A stretch of 64,000 bases of DNA, from positions 1 through 64,000 of the forward strand of contig NZ_LCZJ02000029.1 in NCBI RefSeq assembly GCF_001012825.1, in the 5' to 3' direction. The position numbers and the translations under genes are program-made. How positions within the stretch are numbered: position 1 is the first letter of the stretch; each line of letters starts with the position of its first letter. A model generated the notes under the pieces. It was not told where the DNA came from, did not search any database, and worked only from the letters and a program-made list of their open reading frames with translations. Source of the DNA: Paenibacillus etheri. GTDB taxonomy: Bacteria; Bacillota; Bacilli; Paenibacillales; Paenibacillaceae. Below, one piece after another: positions 34,083-43,644 of the stretch.

Positions 34083-34895
34083 TCATATGTCCAGCTGCAT
34101 CCCATCAAATGCTACTGTAATCCCATTCGGCTCAAAAATATGAACCAAATCTTCATGCAACAGATGAGCATTATGAGAGAAATGAGTGACTACGATTCGC
34201 CCTTCTGCTTTCATAACAAAATTCTCGATTAACCATTCCCGTGTTTTTAGAGTATCCTCAACATTCATGTGAACTTCACAATTTGGGGCATTCCCAGTCG
34301 TACATTCTAGAATAGCAAGATCCAGTTTTTTTCCTTTCAACCAGTCCCAAGTCTGTTTGGGAAACCAACCGCTGTCGTGACCATAGAAAATGGCTTTTTC
34401 ATCCTTTTCTATGTAATACAATAAACAAGTTTCTTTAGAATCATGATTGGCAAGCAATGGCGTTATCGTAGCTGTTTGTGTTTGTACGGTTTCAAAGGGC
34501 TTCAAGTTGTGAAATTGGAAGCGATGCCTTTCCGTGGCAAGCAATTGACTACAGTGCTTAATAGGCAAATCATGACCGTATAGATGAAGTTCTTCCTCTT
34601 CATTAAATTGAGCATAACCAAGCGCACGAATCAGTAAATCTTCAGGATACAAATGATCGGAATGTGAATGTGTAAACAATAAATCACGAACCTTATCCAT
34701 ATCTACAGAATCACGAATGGAATGATGTAAGGTGTCCGCCGGAAAATCGATCTTAAGTACTTCATCAATCAAGACCGAAGTGCGTGTACGGATATTTTTC
34801 CCACCAAGTACTTTGGCTTGCTTACAAGTCTCACAATGACAGAATAAGGAAGGGATTCCTTCAAATGCAGCTGTTCCATGAAAATGAACCTTCAT
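34083..34895 (-). CDS. MBL-fold metallo-hydrolase, PhnP-like
   Basis: The 270-residue protein has the metallo-beta-lactamase motif HSHSDH (in LLFTHSHSDHLYPEDL) and further metal ligands (TPLLANHDS, YGHDSGW, VVTHFSHNAH). An N-terminal CHCETC cluster, shared with PhnP-type phosphodiesterases, probably binds structural zinc. A phosphodiester substrate is likely but unproven. It starts after AAAGGTGG and precedes the EamA transporter gene. Confidence 0.82.
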   Translation of the reverse strand: MKVHFHGTAAFEGIPSLFCHCETCKQAKVLGGKNIRTRTSVLIDEVLKIDFPADTLHHSIRDSVDMDKVRDLLFTHSHSDHLYPEDLLIRALGYAQFNEEEELHLYGHDLPIKHCSQLLATERHRFQFHNLKPFETVQTQTATITPLLANHDSKETCLLYYIEKDEKAIFYGHDSGWFPKQTWDWLKGKKLDLAILECTTGNAPNCEVHMNVEDTLKTREWLIENFVMKAEGRIVVTHFSHNAHLLHEDLVHIFEPNGITVAFDGMQLDI

Positions 34896-34916
34896 AAAAA
34901 TTCCACCTTTGTAGTA

Positions 34917-34948
34917 GAGAACAACAGGACGTTAGTCCTGTTGTTCTC
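34917..34948. terminator. Perfect 14-bp stem-loop after the SBP gene
   Basis: GAGAACAACAGGAC (34917-34930) is exactly inverted at 34935-34948 with a four-base loop. It follows the SBP stop (34970) by about 20 bases on the minus strand. No long T-run follows, so termination may be partial. Confidence 0.7.
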
Positions 34949-34969
34949 TCTAAGTAACGCTAGACTAGC

Positions 34970-36574
34970 TTACTTAATGTTATTATCATCCAAATACTTT
35001 ATCCACTGCTTCGTGTATTCCGCTTGAATTTTATCGAGACCAGCTTTTTTCGCCTTTTCCATAAATAACTTCAAGCCGGCTTCAACATCCTTAACCATAC
35101 CATCATTCAAAGGATATAAGTATTGCTTTTCAACTTGTAGAAGGGCCGCCTTCTCTGCTTGATAAGACGTCCAATCCTCTCCGAAACCTTGGAAAATATT
35201 CGGTTTTGCTATCTTATCCATTTCATCGAACATGTCTAGTACAGCTTGATAGCTCTTATCAAACAACATGAACTCCGGATTTCTCCATGCCCATCCATTC
35301 ATACCTTCTCTTGTGAATCCATTTGATTGGGCATCACCAAGCATTTTATAATATTTCCCATCTTCAATTTCAAAATTCTTGCCTTCAATACCGTATTGCG
35401 TCAGCCAATTGTAGCGTTTATCCGTGACCATTTTCTCATAGAAAGCAAGAGCTCTCTCTGGGTTTTTGCTGCTGCGCGGAACTGCAAAGCCATTATGAAT
35501 CGGGTGAACGGGTGAAGAGAATCCCTTCATGTTCGGATACGGGGAATAGCCTAGCTCCCAATCCGGATGCAGTGATTTCACTTTGACAACAGCATCACCA
35601 AAGCGGTTTGGATTCTCACTTCCCAAAATTGCTGCGGCTTTACCGGCAGCAAATATATCACTACCACTATCTTTAATATTCAGCATATTTTTCATAAAGT
35701 ACCCTTTTTCTTGCCAACTCCTGAACATTTTTAAATCTTCCAAATGCTGCGGAGAGCCCCAATAGCTGGTTACGTCTCTTGGAGTGTCATACATGATGCT
35801 AAGTCCATATGGAACTTTATCGTTGGTATTCACAGTTTTAGTAGTCATTTGACGGATGGAATCTACATGACTAACCTCAGTATCCGCCAGAGGTAGCATA
35901 TCCGGTTCATTCTTGCGTATGCCATCCAAATACTGCTCTAGCGTTTCGAGTGATTCCGGCTTTGGCAAATTATACTTTTTACGCAAATCTTCCCGATAGG
36001 CAATACCATCATTTACATACTCCTTCCAGATAGCTGGAACGGTGTAAATTTTCTTGTCAACCTTGACTGCTTCCCAGAAATCCTGTGGTACATATGCTTG
36101 TAGCTTAGGCGCAGCCTTCGGTATGAGATCATCTAGCGGAAGGAACGCCCCTTTCATCGCATATGACTGGTAATTTGTCCATTCTGCCGTAAAGATCAGG
36201 TCAATCGGCTGCCCTGAGGACAACAGAAGCTTATACTTCTGATCCCAATCTGTCCAGGTTGTGAAGTTGAATTTGACGGTTGCATTCAAATCTTCTAATG
36301 CCATTTTGTTAACTTCATCCTGAATGAGCTTTAAATCCTTTGGGGCATCGCCCAACATATAGAACTGAAGCTCCACTTTCTTGGATGTGTCGATTCCAGT
36401 CGCTTCTTTTACAGTCTCTTCTTTTACAGCCTCTTCTTTTACAGTTGGAGCCTCCGTGCTGGTATTTGACGTAGTCTCCCCAGTTTTGGCATTACCACTG
36501 CAACCAGCAAACAAACTTGCAGTTAAGAATAAAGAAGTGCCGATCGTTAACAATTTCTTTTTTCCTTTTCTCAT
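34970..36574 (-). CDS. Oligosaccharide-binding lipoprotein, LplA/YtcQ type
   Basis: The protein (534 residues) has a lipoprotein signal (LTASLFAGCSGN) and a Thr/Glu/Val-Lys repeat linker (KEEAVKEETVKEATG), then a large binding fold typical of LplA/YtcQ receptors (YMLGDAPKDLKLIQDEVNK, FEKMVTDKRYNWLTQYG-like region). These receptors carry larger pectin- or host-glycan-derived oligosaccharides. ATG 36574 is preferred (GGGGAGGGTTAGT upstream). It is the third gene after two permeases, the YteP-YtcP-YtcQ order. Confidence 0.85.
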   Translation of the reverse strand: MRKGKKKLLTIGTSLFLTASLFAGCSGNAKTGETTSNTSTEAPTVKEEAVKEETVKEATGIDTSKKVELQFYMLGDAPKDLKLIQDEVNKMALEDLNATVKFNFTTWTDWDQKYKLLLSSGQPIDLIFTAEWTNYQSYAMKGAFLPLDDLIPKAAPKLQAYVPQDFWEAVKVDKKIYTVPAIWKEYVNDGIAYREDLRKKYNLPKPESLETLEQYLDGIRKNEPDMLPLADTEVSHVDSIRQMTTKTVNTNDKVPYGLSIMYDTPRDVTSYWGSPQHLEDLKMFRSWQEKGYFMKNMLNIKDSGSDIFAAGKAAAILGSENPNRFGDAVVKVKSLHPDWELGYSPYPNMKGFSSPVHPIHNGFAVPRSSKNPERALAFYEKMVTDKRYNWLTQYGIEGKNFEIEDGKYYKMLGDAQSNGFTREGMNGWAWRNPEFMLFDKSYQAVLDMFDEMDKIAKPNIFQGFGEDWTSYQAEKAALLQVEKQYLYPLNDGMVKDVEAGLKLFMEKAKKAGLDKIQAEYTKQWIKYLDDNNIK

Positions 36575-36646
36575 ACTAACCCTCCCCTTAATTAAATGAT
36601 CTATGTCAGCCGATCGCATACGAATTCCTTTCGTTTGCTTTCGGTA

Positions 36647-37537
36647 CTAACCCTTCACCGCACCAATCGTTAATCCCTTCACAAAATATCGCTGCACAAA
36701 CGGATATAAGAAAATAATGGGTCCAGTAACGACGATCGCCATTGCCATCTTGGTCGACTCTGTCGGAATGTCACGCCCTAGGGTTACACCAGTTCCAGTG
36801 GCCATTTGAGAAACGAACATCATGGTATTGATCGTGTTATACAAGTAGTATTGAAGCTGATACATGCTAACGTCATTAATGAACAAAGAAGACATGAACC
36901 AGTCGTTCCAGTACGTCAGAGCAAGGAACAGACCGACAGTCGCTATGCCAGGCATAGCAAGCTTCAGCACGATACTGTAGTAGATCCTAAAGTCGTTCGC
37001 GCCATCGATTTTGGCCGATTCGAATAATTCTTCCGGAATCGCAGATTTGATAAAGTTTTTCATTAAAATAATGAGAAAAGGTGTCATAAGACCAGGTAAT
37101 ATCAGTACGGCATAGGTGTCTGCCAGCCCAAAGTATGTAGTCAGCATGATGTACCAGGGCACAAGCCCCCCTCCAAACAGCGTGGTGAAATAAATGAAGA
37201 AGGACAATGGATTGCGATACTTGAAATCTTTCCTCTGCAGCACATAACCTGCCATTGTAATAAGAAACAATCCCACCAGCGTTCCAACCACAGTTACAAA
37301 AATCGTAACACTATAAGCCTTGATTAGCTGAGCTGGAAAGATAAACACCATTTCATAACCTTCCAGCGAGAACACTTTAGGAATCAAGTGAAAACCGTCG
37401 CGAATAATGGATTCATTGGCTGTCAATGAGCCTGAAATGATCAGAAGGAAAGGAAAGAGACAGAGCAAAGAAAAAATCGTAATGATCAGATAAGCCATCA
37501 TGCGGAAAACTCTAGAACTTAGAATGTTGTCATCCAA
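36647..37537 (-). CDS. Oligosaccharide ABC permease, LplC/YtcP type
   Basis: The 296-residue protein has six membrane helices and an EAA loop (PEELFESAKIDGANDFRIYY), ending in FVKGLTIGAVKG. It starts with TTG (37535-37537) after GGAGGG; the ATG overlapping it is out of frame. It lies 20 bases after the first permease and 72 bases before the binding protein start. Confidence 0.9.
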   Translation of the reverse strand: MDDNILSSRVFRMMAYLIITIFSLLCLFPFLLIISGSLTANESIIRDGFHLIPKVFSLEGYEMVFIFPAQLIKAYSVTIFVTVVGTLVGLFLITMAGYVLQRKDFKYRNPLSFFIYFTTLFGGGLVPWYIMLTTYFGLADTYAVLILPGLMTPFLIILMKNFIKSAIPEELFESAKIDGANDFRIYYSIVLKLAMPGIATVGLFLALTYWNDWFMSSLFINDVSMYQLQYYLYNTINTMMFVSQMATGTGVTLGRDIPTESTKMAMAIVVTGPIIFLYPFVQRYFVKGLTIGAVKG

Positions 37538-37557
37538 TGTAATCCCTCCTCCCTATT

Positions 37558-38481
37558 TTAGAACAATGCATAATCATCATTAATTTTCTTGATGATATAA
37601 TTCACTGTCATAATCATCACAAATCCGAAGATAGACTGATACAAGCCAGCAGCAGTTGCCATACCAATATCAAAATTAACTTTCAAAGATCTATAAACGT
37701 AAGTATCGACAATATCCGTAACGTTGAAGAGCACTCCATTGTTCCCGACAAGCTGATAGAACAGATCGAATTGACCTTTCATAATGCTTCCGAGTGCAAA
37801 TAAGAGCAGAATGATAAATGTTGACTTCAGCATAGGTATGGTAATATACCAAATTCGCTGAAAAATATTTGCACCATCAATTTTGGCAGCTTCGTAATAC
37901 TCATCGCTGATTCCCATGATGGATGCAAGATAAATGACCATGGAATAACCCAAGTTTTTCCATATATAAAATGCTGTGATCAGAAATGGCCAGAGCCATG
38001 GTGTATTGTATATGTCTACTGGATCAAATCCTAACGATTTGAGTAACTGATTAACAAAACCGGAATCAGCATTAAACATGTTAAACGCTAAAACACTAAT
38101 CAGAACAAACGAAACGAAGTAGGGTAGAAACATAATGGATTGTGATAATTTTTTAAATAACTTCCCTCGGACTTCACTTAATAGGATTGCTGCCCCTATA
38201 GATATCACGTTCCCTAATATGATAAACACCACGTTGTATCCAAGCGTATTGATTGTCAACTTCAACAGAATTCCAGATTGCGTTAAAAATTTAAAATTGT
38301 CTAATCCTACAAACGGACTTCCAAATAAACCACCTGCAAAATCATAACTTGTGAATGCATAATAGATGCCGACCATTGGAGCATAAGAATTTATTAAGAA
38401 AAAAAGCAGTGTCGGTGCTATCATCAAAAACATGATTCTATTCTTATTTAATTCATATAAAAAACCTTTCTTCTTAAACAT
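37558..38481 (-). CDS. Oligosaccharide ABC permease, LplB/YteP type
   Basis: The 307-residue protein has six membrane helices, the FINSYAPMVGIYYAFT N-terminus of LplB/YteP permeases, and an EAA loop (SDEYYEAAKIDGANIFQRIW). AGGAGG precedes the ATG. It is the first gene of the importer operon and is divergent from the YtdP-like regulator at 38731. Confidence 0.9.
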   Translation of the reverse strand: MFKKKGFLYELNKNRIMFLMIAPTLLFFLINSYAPMVGIYYAFTSYDFAGGLFGSPFVGLDNFKFLTQSGILLKLTINTLGYNVVFIILGNVISIGAAILLSEVRGKLFKKLSQSIMFLPYFVSFVLISVLAFNMFNADSGFVNQLLKSLGFDPVDIYNTPWLWPFLITAFYIWKNLGYSMVIYLASIMGISDEYYEAAKIDGANIFQRIWYITIPMLKSTFIILLLFALGSIMKGQFDLFYQLVGNNGVLFNVTDIVDTYVYRSLKVNFDIGMATAAGLYQSIFGFVMIMTVNYIIKKINDDYALF

Positions 38482-38730
38482 GACTGACCTCCTCCTGAAT
38501 AGAATTGCTCGTGAATCTTACTTCCGAATCATAGAAGAAGCGGATTCGATAATATACTGTACAATGACACATATTGCTGTAATCTCGGTACTTGTGAAGT
38601 ATGAAATTTCTGTACTTTTGTGAATATTCACTACATTTAACCTAATTTCGGCTGCTGGATTTATAAATTTGATTGAAAGCACCAGACTGATGATTTATAC
38701 TCAGACCAGCGATGAAAGGGGTTTCAACAA

Positions 38731-40977
38731 ATGATAAAACTGTGGTCTAAAGAGCATAAAAAAGTTTACAGCCGAATACTCCTTGGCTCTATTGGATGTG
38801 TTGTTATTACCCTTTTGATAACTTCAACTATTCTTTATATGAACTTTACAAGCATCGCACTTAAACAAGTTTATCGTTCCGATTCAAATAGTCTAAATCA
38901 AATTAAAACAGAATTATCTACTATGACAGAGACTGTTACCTCACTGTCCTCCCAGATTTACTATGATTCTGCGGTATCTAAGTTGTTGTATTATGCGGAC
39001 TTGAATATCTATGATGTCATTTTTGCACAGCAACAACTTGATAACTATCGCGCATCTTTACCATTCATTGAATCCATTTATGTATATAATGCGAAATCCA
39101 ATCAGTTCTATATTAGTTCCAATAATTCACGAAGCGGAATTCAACCGAAGTCCGAACTGGATGATGATGGAATTCTAGACCTTTTTATGAAATTCAAAGA
39201 ACATCGCCCCTTTCAACCGATTCCCAGAACCTATAACATCGGTTCGGTTCAGACCACTCCAGTATCAAGCTACACTTACTTATGTTATAGCGTCATTGAT
39301 GATAATAAAGATTTAAATACAGCTGTTGTTGTCAATATCTCGGCATCATGGTTAGGCCTGCGAATGGATCAGTCGGGGAAAGAGATCTCGGAGAATAACA
39401 CGTTTATCATTAATCAGGATGGAATATTATATTCCAGTAATGATAAGCAAGAGATGCTAACTGATATATCTGATAAAACCTATATACAGAAAATTATTCA
39501 GGATACTTCAGAATCTACATATTTTGTAGACACTGTGGATGGAGTTAAATCTTTAATAACGTTTACTACACCCGATTCATTAGGCTGGAAATATGTTCGG
39601 ATTACCCCTTATAGCAATATCACTCAAGAAATAAATGAAATGAAGTATCGAATATTATTTATCTGTATTGGCATTCTTCTCTTAGGATTGTTGATTTCGT
39701 TAACTTTATCCCATAGCGTATATCGCCCGATTGACAAAGTCATACGCAAGTTCAAAACCCTGGAAACAGAAAGACGTAACCATCAACATATTCTCAAGCA
39801 GGATTTCCTTAGAAATACGATTTTAGGTAGAGAAACGAATAATGCTGAGGTGTTACAACAGAAATTACATTACTTCAATTCAGAGCTTATGGTTAATAGT
39901 AAATCACTGATTGTTTTGATAAGGATCGATCAATTCCCCACTGTCCTTGAGAAATACAAAGAAGATATAAAATTGCTCAAATATGCCATAATGAACATTT
40001 GTACAGAAATTTCCTCACCGATCTTTCAAGTCGAAGCCATTGATATGGGGGATGATAGTCTTTTACTTTTGCTAAACTTTCATGATCCGCTTTATATAAC
40101 GGAACGGGATTCGCTGATTGAAATGGCAGAGCTTATGCAGTTGTCAATCACCAAACATTTAAAATTATCCATCACGATTACCTTTAGTCCTGTGAAGGAA
40201 TCAATCGAGCAATGCATCTTAGTCTACAACCAAGTACTTGAGGCTTCTTACCATCGATTATTCAAAGGATACGGCAGCATCCTCTTTTCGATTGACATTA
40301 TGAACTTAAAAACCAAAGAATATATGTTTCCAGTTCACAAAGAAAAACAGTTTATTGAATCCTTGATGTCAGGAAATGCGGAAAAGGCACGGAGCATCTA
40401 TATCGATATCGTAGGAGAAATATCAGAATATTCTTTTACCGTTGTTCAACTTGTCGTATCGCATTTAGCACTTACTGTTAATAACGTCTTGCGAACATTA
40501 AAAAAGAACAATGCGATTATAACATTACCCGAATTCGATACAACGTTCTTACTACCAAATCATGTTGAAACCATGGAAGAAATCAACACTCCATATTTCA
40601 AGATATTTGAAGAAATAAGTGAAAAACTCGAAGAGAAACGAAGTACAAAACAAGAAGATCTCATTAGAAAAGTACATCAAATTATTGAGCGAGATTATAG
40701 CAATTCCAACCTATGCATAAATTCAATTGCAGACGAGCTCTCGATGTCTCCAATATATTTGAGCCGGTTATATAAACAATTAACTACAAAAGCACTACCC
40801 GATAAAATTAGCGAAATGCGGTTGAATAAAGCCAAAGAGCTGCTGAAGACCTCTGAATGTACCATTGTTGATATCGCGGAAAAAACGGGATTTACTAGTA
40901 GTTCGTATTTTTATCGTTTATTTAAGAATAGTACTGGTATAACCCCGAGCGATTATAGAAAAAAGATAAATGTTTGA
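38731..40977 (+). CDS. Membrane-bound AraC-family regulator, YtdP type
   Basis: The 748-residue protein has an N-terminal membrane helix (about 15-38), an extracellular sensing domain (about 40-300), a second helix (about 307-328) and, after a long cytosolic linker, a C-terminal AraC double HTH (about 650-745, INSIADELSMSPIYLSRLYK, FYRLFKNSTGITPSDYRKK). This one-component design lets an external sugar signal act on DNA directly. It is divergent from a YteP/YtcP/YtcQ importer, the same arrangement as ytdP in Bacillus, and so probably activates that operon. Confidence 0.85.
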   Translation: MIKLWSKEHKKVYSRILLGSIGCVVITLLITSTILYMNFTSIALKQVYRSDSNSLNQIKTELSTMTETVTSLSSQIYYDSAVSKLLYYADLNIYDVIFAQQQLDNYRASLPFIESIYVYNAKSNQFYISSNNSRSGIQPKSELDDDGILDLFMKFKEHRPFQPIPRTYNIGSVQTTPVSSYTYLCYSVIDDNKDLNTAVVVNISASWLGLRMDQSGKEISENNTFIINQDGILYSSNDKQEMLTDISDKTYIQKIIQDTSESTYFVDTVDGVKSLITFTTPDSLGWKYVRITPYSNITQEINEMKYRILFICIGILLLGLLISLTLSHSVYRPIDKVIRKFKTLETERRNHQHILKQDFLRNTILGRETNNAEVLQQKLHYFNSELMVNSKSLIVLIRIDQFPTVLEKYKEDIKLLKYAIMNICTEISSPIFQVEAIDMGDDSLLLLLNFHDPLYITERDSLIEMAELMQLSITKHLKLSITITFSPVKESIEQCILVYNQVLEASYHRLFKGYGSILFSIDIMNLKTKEYMFPVHKEKQFIESLMSGNAEKARSIYIDIVGEISEYSFTVVQLVVSHLALTVNNVLRTLKKNNAIITLPEFDTTFLLPNHVETMEEINTPYFKIFEEISEKLEEKRSTKQEDLIRKVHQIIERDYSNSNLCINSIADELSMSPIYLSRLYKQLTTKALPDKISEMRLNKAKELLKTSECTIVDIAEKTGFTSSSYFYRLFKNSTGITPSDYRKKINV

Positions 40978-41047
40978 GATTAAAATCAGCACATACAATA
41001 TCAATTCAGTATGCAAAAAAGAGGCCTCCTTTAATTCTGTGCATTAA

Positions 41048-41077
41048 ACGAAAAGAAATGATACTATGTATGATGGG
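41048..41077 (+). repeat. 30-base sequence shared by two dus upstream regions (copy 2)
   Basis: This stretch is identical to 31951-31980 but lies only 27 bases from the start codon, against 58 bases in copy 1. Confidence 0.75.
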
Positions 41078-41104
41078 CAAAATGTTGCAGAAGAAGGAGA
41101 TATT

Positions 41105-42099
41105 ATGAGTAACGAACAAAATTTTTGGCTTGATTTACCGAAGCCGTTTTTTATATTAGCACCTATGGAAGATGTCACAGATGTTGTATTTCGTCACGTG
41201 GTTAGTGCAGCTGCAAAACCCGATGTGTTTTTCACGGAATTCGCAAGTACAGAAAACTACTGTCATCCTAAAGCAAAAGTAAAAGAAAGTGTACGTGGTC
41301 GATTAACATTCACAGAAGATGAGCAACCGATTGTCGCTCATATTTGGGGCAATAAACCGGAGTATTTTAAACAGATGAGCATGGATATGAAAAAACTTGG
41401 TTTTCGCGGTATCGATATCAACATGGGATGCCCAGTATCAAACGTCGCTTCCAATGGAAAAGGCGCTGGATTAATTCGACATCCTGAAGTGGCGCAGAAA
41501 TTATTCAAGCAGTAAAAGCAGGTGGGTTGCCGGTTAGTGTCAAAACAAGATTGGGTTATAGTGAAATTGATGAGTGGCGCGATTGGTTAACACATATATT
41601 CAAACAAGATATTGCGAATCTCTCCATTCACCTTCGTACAAAAAAAGAGATGAGTAAAGTAGATGCTCACTGGGAACTCATCCCTGAAATAAAAAAATTA
41701 CGCGATGAAATTGCTCCAAATACGTTGTTAACGATTAATGGAGATATTCCTGACCGCGCAACAGGTTTAAAATTAGTAGAACAATACAGCGTTGATGGCG
41801 TAATGATTGGGCGCGGTATTTTCACCAATCCATATGTTTTTGAAAAAGATTCTAAAGAACATAGCGTGGAGGATCTTCTCAATTTGCTATTCTTACACTT
41901 AGATCTTCACGAAAAATATTCTAAAGAACTCGAACCACGTCTATTTAATCCACTTCGGAGCTTCTTCAAAATCTATATTCGTGGATTTGATGCAATCGAA
42001 CTAAAAAATCAATTAATGCAAGCCAATTCAACAGATGAGGTACGTCGTTTAGTACAACCTTTTTTAGATAAAGAATTAGAGTTAGGTGTATCAAAATAA
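41105..42099 (+). pseudogene. dus: tRNA-dihydrouridine synthase, copy 2, frameshifted
   Basis: The reading frame is nearly identical to copy 1 (same [20 protein letters not shown] start, GAAGGAGA ribosome site), but its length of 995 bases is one short of a multiple of three. Comparison with copy 1 places a one-base deletion at about 41495-41500, within the stretch encoding HPEVAAEII, after which the first frame ends at TAA 41513-41515. The rest, from VKTRLGY to the C-terminus, is intact in the next frame. It also carries a small insertion (KAKVKES) near residue 60. A recent inactivation or a sequencing error would both fit. Confidence 0.85.
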
Positions 42100-42110
42100 T
42101 CAAATAAACG

Positions 42111-42148
42111 GCCTCAGTCCTGAATATCAGCAGACTGAGGCAATTTTT
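42111..42148 (+). terminator. Terminator after dus copy 2
   Basis: GCCTCAGTC (42111-42119) pairs with GACTGAGGC (42133-42141), followed by AATTTTTATT. Confidence 0.8.
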
Positions 42149-42156
42149 ATTATTTC

Positions 42157-42519
42157 TTATTTCCACTCCAGTTTTGGAGACACATCTTTTTGCAGTTCAC
42201 ACATTTCATCGATCATTGCACAAGCTTGATAATAGGTTGGTGCTTGCGGATCAAGCAGAATCGCTTGCAGCAATTTTGTTCTCGACTCTTCAAGAAACGC
42301 CTCAAGTAACAGCTTATGAATTGTACCTTGAATATGGATCGTTCCGAGAATGGCAGTTAGCAGTTCAACCGCCTGATTATTGTCTACAACTAATCCATCA
42401 TAGATTTGAATCGTTTGCACTATGATCTTCATCAGAGTACTTTTTCCAGCACCATTTCTTCCAATCAGGCCAACAATTTCTCCTTGACTGAAATCGAAAG
42501 TGAGATCTTTTAAAACCAC
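42157..42519 (-). pseudogene. Truncated ABC transporter ATP-binding protein
   Basis: The 120-codon frame starts in the beta-strand before a Walker A motif ([16 protein letters not shown]) but has no Q-loop, signature LSGGQ or Walker B. After [10 protein letters not shown] it runs into sequence unrelated to an ABC domain (residues about 45-120, ending [19 protein letters not shown]). ABC domains need about 220 residues, so it cannot hydrolyse ATP. The fusion suggests an internal deletion; the tail is unidentified. Confidence 0.7.
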
Positions 42520-42586
42520 TAAGCCACTATATTTCTAGCAATTGAATTTACAAGCATTTCTCAGGTCCTCCTGTTTCGTTCTTTAG

Positions 42587-42931
42587 TTAAAAAAAGTCTT
42601 TTTTATATCGAACCGCTAGATAGATTGCTGATGCAAGGAATGCAATAGAATATTTAAATAAGAAGAAAATCTGCCACATATATTCTTTCGGGAAAATCAC
42701 GTCGCATAAAATTACTACACATAACACTATAAGGGCACTATTTAAAGATATTTGCTTTGTTCTTTCATCAGCTTTACCCATTTTTTTGTGTAGTACGTAT
42801 GTTAGAATAGCTCCGACAAAAACCAATACAAAACCGCTAACAATGAGAAGATTCCAATTTCCTTGTGATTGTTCAGCCCAAGACTTTAACGGGTTAAAAA
42901 TAGCGTTAGAGATATCAGAAAAATTAATCAC
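42587..42931 (-). CDS. Small multi-pass membrane protein beside an XRE regulator
   Basis: The protein (114 residues from GTG 42931) has three predicted helices (about 28-47, 64-80, 86-103) and a short ADERTKQIS loop, like the DUF2178-type membrane proteins often paired with a small XRE repressor. The GTG has AAGGAAG eight bases upstream; a longer ATG frame to 42952 overlaps the regulator more. It overlaps the XRE gene end by eight bases, so they are coupled. Function unknown. Confidence 0.7.
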   Translation of the reverse strand: MINFSDISNAIFNPLKSWAEQSQGNWNLLIVSGFVLVFVGAILTYVLHKKMGKADERTKQISLNSALIVLCVVILCDVIFPKEYMWQIFFLFKYSIAFLASAIYLAVRYKKDFF

Positions 42932-43160
42932 TATGATCACTTCCTTTCTCATAAGTAAAAATATCGTTTACATCAACATTAAAAAATTCGGCAATTCGAA
43001 AGGCTAACAGTAGTGTCGGAACATAATTTCCTTTTTCCATGACGAAGATGGTTTGTTTGGAAACCCCGACTTTCTCTGCTAATTCTTGCTGAGACATTCT
43101 GGCAAGTACGCGATATTCATAAACCTTATTTGATATCGAATCACCAAAATCTTTCTTCAT
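42924..43160 (-). CDS. Small XRE-family (Cro/CI) transcriptional regulator
   Basis: The 78-residue protein is almost only a helix-turn-helix (RMSQQELAEKVGVSKQTIFVME, then YVPTLLLAFRIAEFFNVDVNDIF). ATG 43160 is chosen because GAGGTGATGGTT precedes it. It is co-transcribed with the membrane protein downstream and probably represses the pair. Confidence 0.85.
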   Translation of the reverse strand: MKKDFGDSISNKVYEYRVLARMSQQELAEKVGVSKQTIFVMEKGNYVPTLLLAFRIAEFFNVDVNDIFTYEKGSDHSD

Positions 43161-43288
43161 AACCATCACCTCATGAATCAAATTATAAACTATTTTTTTA
43201 CAAAGGTAAAGTATACTTATACAAATGAATTAAATAACTTTATTTTTGATTGGATTGCTTTGATTCAACAAGAGTCAGAATGCAGAAA

Positions 43289-43321
43289 GAACCTGACGAA
43301 ATTCATGATTCCGTCAGGTTC
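43289..43321 (-). terminator. Terminator of the dextran sensor operon
   Basis: GAACCTGACG (43289-43298) and CGTCAGGTTC (43312-43321) are inverted; on the minus strand TTTCT follows. It lies 20 bases after the 97-codon frame. Confidence 0.75.
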
Positions 43322-43341
43322 ACATATCGATCTGGTGTAAT

Positions 43342-43635
43342 TTATGCTTCAATCTCCGAAGGAGAGAACCAATCCGCCATCGCATAAAGGTTCGCAATCA
43401 AATTCTCAGCGTAGTATACCTTCTGCAGTCCCTCTTCATAACTAACTGTCCACTGCCTGCCTTTAAGCAAGGAGACCGTTTTTCTTGGCTGCACTTGGTA
43501 CCCAGCATATCTGCGGGAAATCTTACCCTGAGCCCGCTCGTCTGCATTCTCCACATGTGTTGTATGCGCTCTTTGATGATAGCTATCGTCCCCAATTCGT
43601 TCCTCTTCATGCACATTAAGATCCTGTGCGTTCAA
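43342..43635 (-). CDS. Unrecognised 97-residue frame at the end of the sensor operon
   Basis: The frame has a TTG start and no clear ribosome site. It is in the same frame as the SBP upstream, only three codons after its TGA. The first half is charged and His-rich (DDSYHQRAHTTHVENADE). The second half looks like a genuine protein end (RKTVSLLKGRQWTVSYEEGL, YYAENLIANLYAMADWFSP). It is followed by the operon terminator. It is probably the C-terminal remnant of a larger gene; a read-through extension of the SBP is less likely. Confidence 0.4.
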   Translation of the reverse strand: MNAQDLNVHEEERIGDDSYHQRAHTTHVENADERAQGKISRRYAGYQVQPRKTVSLLKGRQWTVSYEEGLQKVYYAENLIANLYAMADWFSPSEIEA

Positions 43636-43644
43636 TAAGATATG

